DNA of 6,597 nt from Clostridiales bacterium (GTDB taxonomy: Bacteria > Bacillota_A > Clostridia > Christensenellales > Borkfalkiaceae): the NCBI GenBank assembly GCA_015055785.1, contig SVHQ01000098.1, positions 1 through 6,597 of the forward strand, written 5' to 3'. The translations under genes and the position numbers were made by a program. The notes beneath the pieces were generated by a model. The model did no database searches. It saw only the letters and a list, made by a program, of their open reading frames with translations, and was not told the origin of the DNA. Of the stretch, positions 4,262 through 6,597 are shown piece after piece (position 1 is the stretch's first letter; each line of letters opens with the position of its first letter).

Positions 4262-5278
4262 ATGAAAATTGACAAATATATAGGGAATCCTATTTTGAAG
4301 CCAAATCCTGCTAACGATTGGGAAAACCTTTGCGTTTTAAATCCAGGTGTAATTTATGATGAGGAAAATCAAAGGTTTGTAATGTTGTACCGTGCGGCGG
4401 GGGACGAATGGGAACATTATATCCGTTTGGGGCTTGCTTATAGTAAGGACGGCTTTAACTTCGAGCGCGTTGGCGACGTTCCTGCGATGGAAGTAGACAA
4501 GGACGACGCAGACGGCGGTTGTATTGAAGACCCGAGAATTATCAAAATTGACAGTCACTATTATATTACTTACGCAGGAAAGGCGTTCTATCCCGGTAGA
4601 TATTGGGACATTGAAGACTGGAAGAAAGTGCAAACGGAACGCGAAGTTCAGCCCGAAACCGCACCTGCGATTTTGCGCAAGGGACTGACGACGACGTATT
4701 TGGCGTACACAAAAGACTTTAAGACGTATAAGCGTTTGGGTAGAATTACCGACGCGAGATACGACGACCGTGACGTTGTAATTTTCCCTGAAAAAGTCAA
4801 CGGGCAATTCGTGAAAATTTCTCGTCCGAAGCGGGACGACAAAGCGCCTGCGGTATGGATTACGTACAGCGACGATTTGTTGGAATGGGGAGAACCTACG
4901 AAGTTGTTCTGGGGGGTAGAAGAATGGGAAACCGAACGTATCGGCGCGGGCTGTCCGCCTATTAAGACGAAGGACGGTTGGCTGCTTATCTACCACGGGG
5001 TGAGCGGTAAAGACCAGTTCTATCGCGTGGGTATGGTATTGTTGGATTTGGAAAATCCTTCGAAGATTTTGGCGCGAACGAAAGATTTTGTGATGGAGCC
5101 TGAATTCGATTACGAAGTCAACGGCTTGTGGACGGGATGCGTATTCCCGACGGGAATCGTTGAAAAGGACGGTTTGCTGTATATTTACTACGGTTGCGCG
5201 GATCAATTCGTAGCGGTTGCGACCGTTCCTATAAGCGAAGTTCTCGAACATATGCAACAATGCAAAATCGAAGACTAA
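4262..5278 (+). CDS. GH130 family beta-mannoside phosphorylase
   Basis: Predicted cytosolic five-bladed beta-propeller enzyme that splits a beta-mannoside with inorganic phosphate, yielding alpha-mannose-1-phosphate. From ATG 4262 it is 338 aa, normal for the shorter GH130 enzymes. Family hallmarks are GNPIL.P near the N-terminus, VLNPGVIYDE, MLYRA (Arg44), GGCIEDPRI with Asp90 as the probable catalytic acid, DRDVVIFPEK (Arg170), ISRP (Arg188), IYHG (His245) and YYGCAD (Asp314). The Arg/His/Asp set corresponds to phosphate-binding residues of known GH130 phosphorylases, which favours phosphorolysis over hydrolysis. There is no signal peptide. Specificity (mannosylglucose, beta-1,4- or beta-1,2-mannooligosaccharide) cannot be read from sequence alone. 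A substrate-binding lipoprotein gene follows after 45 nt, supporting an uptake-and-cleavage operon. Its codon use is typical of the chromosome, unlike the AT-rich upstream 2 kb. Confidence 0.92.
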   Translation: MKIDKYIGNPILKPNPANDWENLCVLNPGVIYDEENQRFVMLYRAAGDEWEHYIRLGLAYSKDGFNFERVGDVPAMEVDKDDADGGCIEDPRIIKIDSHYYITYAGKAFYPGRYWDIEDWKKVQTEREVQPETAPAILRKGLTTTYLAYTKDFKTYKRLGRITDARYDDRDVVIFPEKVNGQFVKISRPKRDDKAPAVWITYSDDLLEWGEPTKLFWGVEEWETERIGAGCPPIKTKDGWLLIYHGVSGKDQFYRVGMVLLDLENPSKILARTKDFVMEPEFDYEVNGLWTGCVFPTGIVEKDGLLYIYYGCADQFVAVATVPISEVLEHMQQCKIED

Positions 5279-5323
5279 AACAAAGCAAAGAAATACAAAA
5301 AAAGAGTATATGGAGGAAAGAGA

Positions 5324-6597
5324 ATGAAGACATTGAAAAAGACGTTAGCATTGATGCTGTGCGCGATTTCGGCTGCTTCGGGCTTGGCTGCTTGCGAAGG
5401 CAGAGAAAACGGCGTAGAAGTTGATACGGGGAAAACGCAGCTTTACGTAAAATACTACAAAGGCGGCTTGGGTGCGGAATGGATCGAACAAACGATTGCC
5501 GATTTCGAAGCGAAGTATGCGAATTATTCCTTTGAAGCAGGAAAGACGGGCGTGCAGATACATAAGGACTTTGAAAAGAGTAACATTCAAGCCGACCTTG
5601 TTCCCGAATCCCCGAACCACGTATTCCTTTTGGAGTCTATGAACTACTATGAATTCTACTCGAAGGGAGTTATGTACGACTTAACCGATTTGGTAAAAGG
5701 CTACGCGGCGATTGGCCCTAATGCAAAGGAAACCGGCAAGACGATTGAAATGAAGATGTCGGACGCTCGTAAATCCTACTACAATATGGGTACGGAAGCG
5801 AAAGCGGACTACAAAGCGCTTCCCTTCTATGAATCCTCGATGAGTTTGATTTACAACGTAGACTTGTTCGAGAAGAAGGGTTGGTATTTTGCGGAAGGAA
5901 TGACGGCGGAAGGAATGATGGAAGATCAGCAAAAGGATTTTGCGGCGGTATATCCTTTGTTTATTCCCGCAGGCGATACGACGACGAAGAAGGCGAACGG
6001 CCCTGACGGAGTGTACGGTACGGCTGACGACGGTTTGCCTGCAACGTTTGCGGATTTCCAAGCATTGTTGACGGTTATCACTTCGAGTGGCGCAGTACCC
6101 TTTATTAGTAACGGGTATTCGACCGACTACCTTACTTCGGTAGCGACCGAAGTTTGGGCGACGGCTTCGGGCTTGGACGAAATCAGCATGAATATGAGCT
6201 TGAACGGCTCGTCGAATACGATTCTTGATTTGGATGGCGACGGCAACGTTCAATATGATGAACAGGGTAACGTGAAGGTGCTTGAAAACTTCGAAATTAC
6301 GCCTTCGAACGCGTATATGCTCCACGCGCAAAAGGGTAAGCTTGACGCGATTAAATTCGTTAAGATGCTCATGAATGCAGGGTATTATTCCTCTTCGTTC
6401 TCGCCTTCGTTCTCGCATAGAATGGCGCAGAAGAACTTCATCAACGGCTATGAAAACGAGCTTTGCGACAGCGAAATCGCGATGTTGGTAGACGGTTCTT
6501 GGTGGAATAGCGAAGCAAGAACGGACTACACGACGGCGGAGGAAAGAACGACGAAGAGATTTGCGAATATGCCTATTCCGAAGCCCGACGCTTCGCA
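5324..6597 (+). CDS. Sugar ABC-transporter substrate-binding lipoprotein, partial (C-terminus off the right edge)
   Basis: Extracellular, lipid-anchored carbohydrate-binding protein expected to feed an ABC importer, probably encoded downstream. The 424 visible residues open with MKTLKKTLALMLC and a lipobox LAAC (Cys24). Next comes a family 1-type binding fold: LYVKYYKGGLGAEWIEQTIADFEAKY, LTDLVKGYA, then ALPFYESSMSLIYNVDLFEKKGW, where the YNVDLF motif is typical of sugar-binding proteins. The segment GPDGVYGTADDGLPATFADF (about 226-245) is characteristic of this type in Clostridia. Residues 302-313 (DLDGDGNVQYDE) match an EF-hand calcium loop exactly. MLVDGSWW near the right end is the usual late motif. 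The ribosome site GGAGG (5312-5316) is 7 nt before ATG. Co-transcription with the GH130 gene 45 nt upstream suggests a mannoside ligand. Confidence 0.92.
   Translation, partial: MKTLKKTLALMLCAISAASGLAACEGRENGVEVDTGKTQLYVKYYKGGLGAEWIEQTIADFEAKYANYSFEAGKTGVQIHKDFEKSNIQADLVPESPNHVFLLESMNYYEFYSKGVMYDLTDLVKGYAAIGPNAKETGKTIEMKMSDARKSYYNMGTEAKADYKALPFYESSMSLIYNVDLFEKKGWYFAEGMTAEGMMEDQQKDFAAVYPLFIPAGDTTTKKANGPDGVYGTADDGLPATFADFQALLTVITSSGAVPFISNGYSTDYLTSVATEVWATASGLDEISMNMSLNGSSNTILDLDGDGNVQYDEQGNVKVLENFEITPSNAYMLHAQKGKLDAIKFVKMLMNAGYYSSSFSPSFSHRMAQKNFINGYENELCDSEIAMLVDGSWWNSEARTDYTTAEERTTKRFANMPIPKPDAS

Noticed and set aside
4337..5260. A 307-codon minus-strand frame
   Set aside because: It is the mirror frame of the well-supported GH130 gene, with no ribosome site and no recognisable domain.
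5194..5424. A 76-codon plus-strand frame across the GH130/lipoprotein junction
   Set aside because: It is out of frame with both real genes and has no ribosome site. It is Arg/Lys/Ser-rich noise.
5681..6418. A 245-codon minus-strand frame
   Set aside because: It is an Arg/Val-rich shadow of the substrate-binding protein gene.

Overview
The window looks like chromosomal DNA from a low-to-moderate G+C Gram-positive bacterium, most probably an uncultured gut member of the Clostridia. The evidence is strong AGGAGG-type ribosome binding sites, near-consensus TTGACA/TATAAT promoters with 17-bp spacers, short GC stem plus T-run terminators, lipoprotein signal peptides typical of Firmicutes, and a tRNA gene with an encoded CCA. 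The taxon is inferred from style only. No mobile element, CRISPR array or rRNA is visible.

Layout. (1) 1-685, minus strand: the N-terminal 228 residues of a cell-wall lipoprotein with an acidic Pro/Thr-rich linker, an SH3b domain and the start of an NlpC/P60 peptidase; it runs off the left edge. (2) A divergent intergenic region has one promoter in each direction. The rightward promoter drives a 1-nt-overlapping pair: a 69-residue acidic protein of unknown function and a YjjG/YfnB-type HAD nucleotidase. The leader of this unit carries a small upstream ORF and competing hairpins. (3) A perfect consensus promoter overlaps the HAD stop codon and drives tRNA-Ser(UGA), followed by a strong terminator. 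(4) 2104-4186 is AT-rich and island-like. It holds a doubtful 47-codon ORF, a PHP-domain phosphoesterase with its own promoter and terminator, a separately promoted structured RNA of about 210 nt ending in a GNRA-capped terminator, and a heavily decayed pseudogene of an FxGHR-motif, probably SLOG-like protein. (5) 4187-6597: a carbohydrate operon with a GH130 mannoside phosphorylase followed by a sugar ABC-transporter substrate-binding lipoprotein, cut by the right edge.

How the genes work together. The last two genes form a coherent unit: the lipoprotein would capture an oligosaccharide (probably beta-mannoside) and the phosphorylase would cleave it inside the cell to mannose-1-phosphate. 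The HAD gene is probable nucleotide housekeeping. The least explained part is 3160-3995: a well-bounded structured RNA directly upstream of a gene that has decayed, which could be a riboswitch-like leader that outlived its gene, or an independent small RNA.
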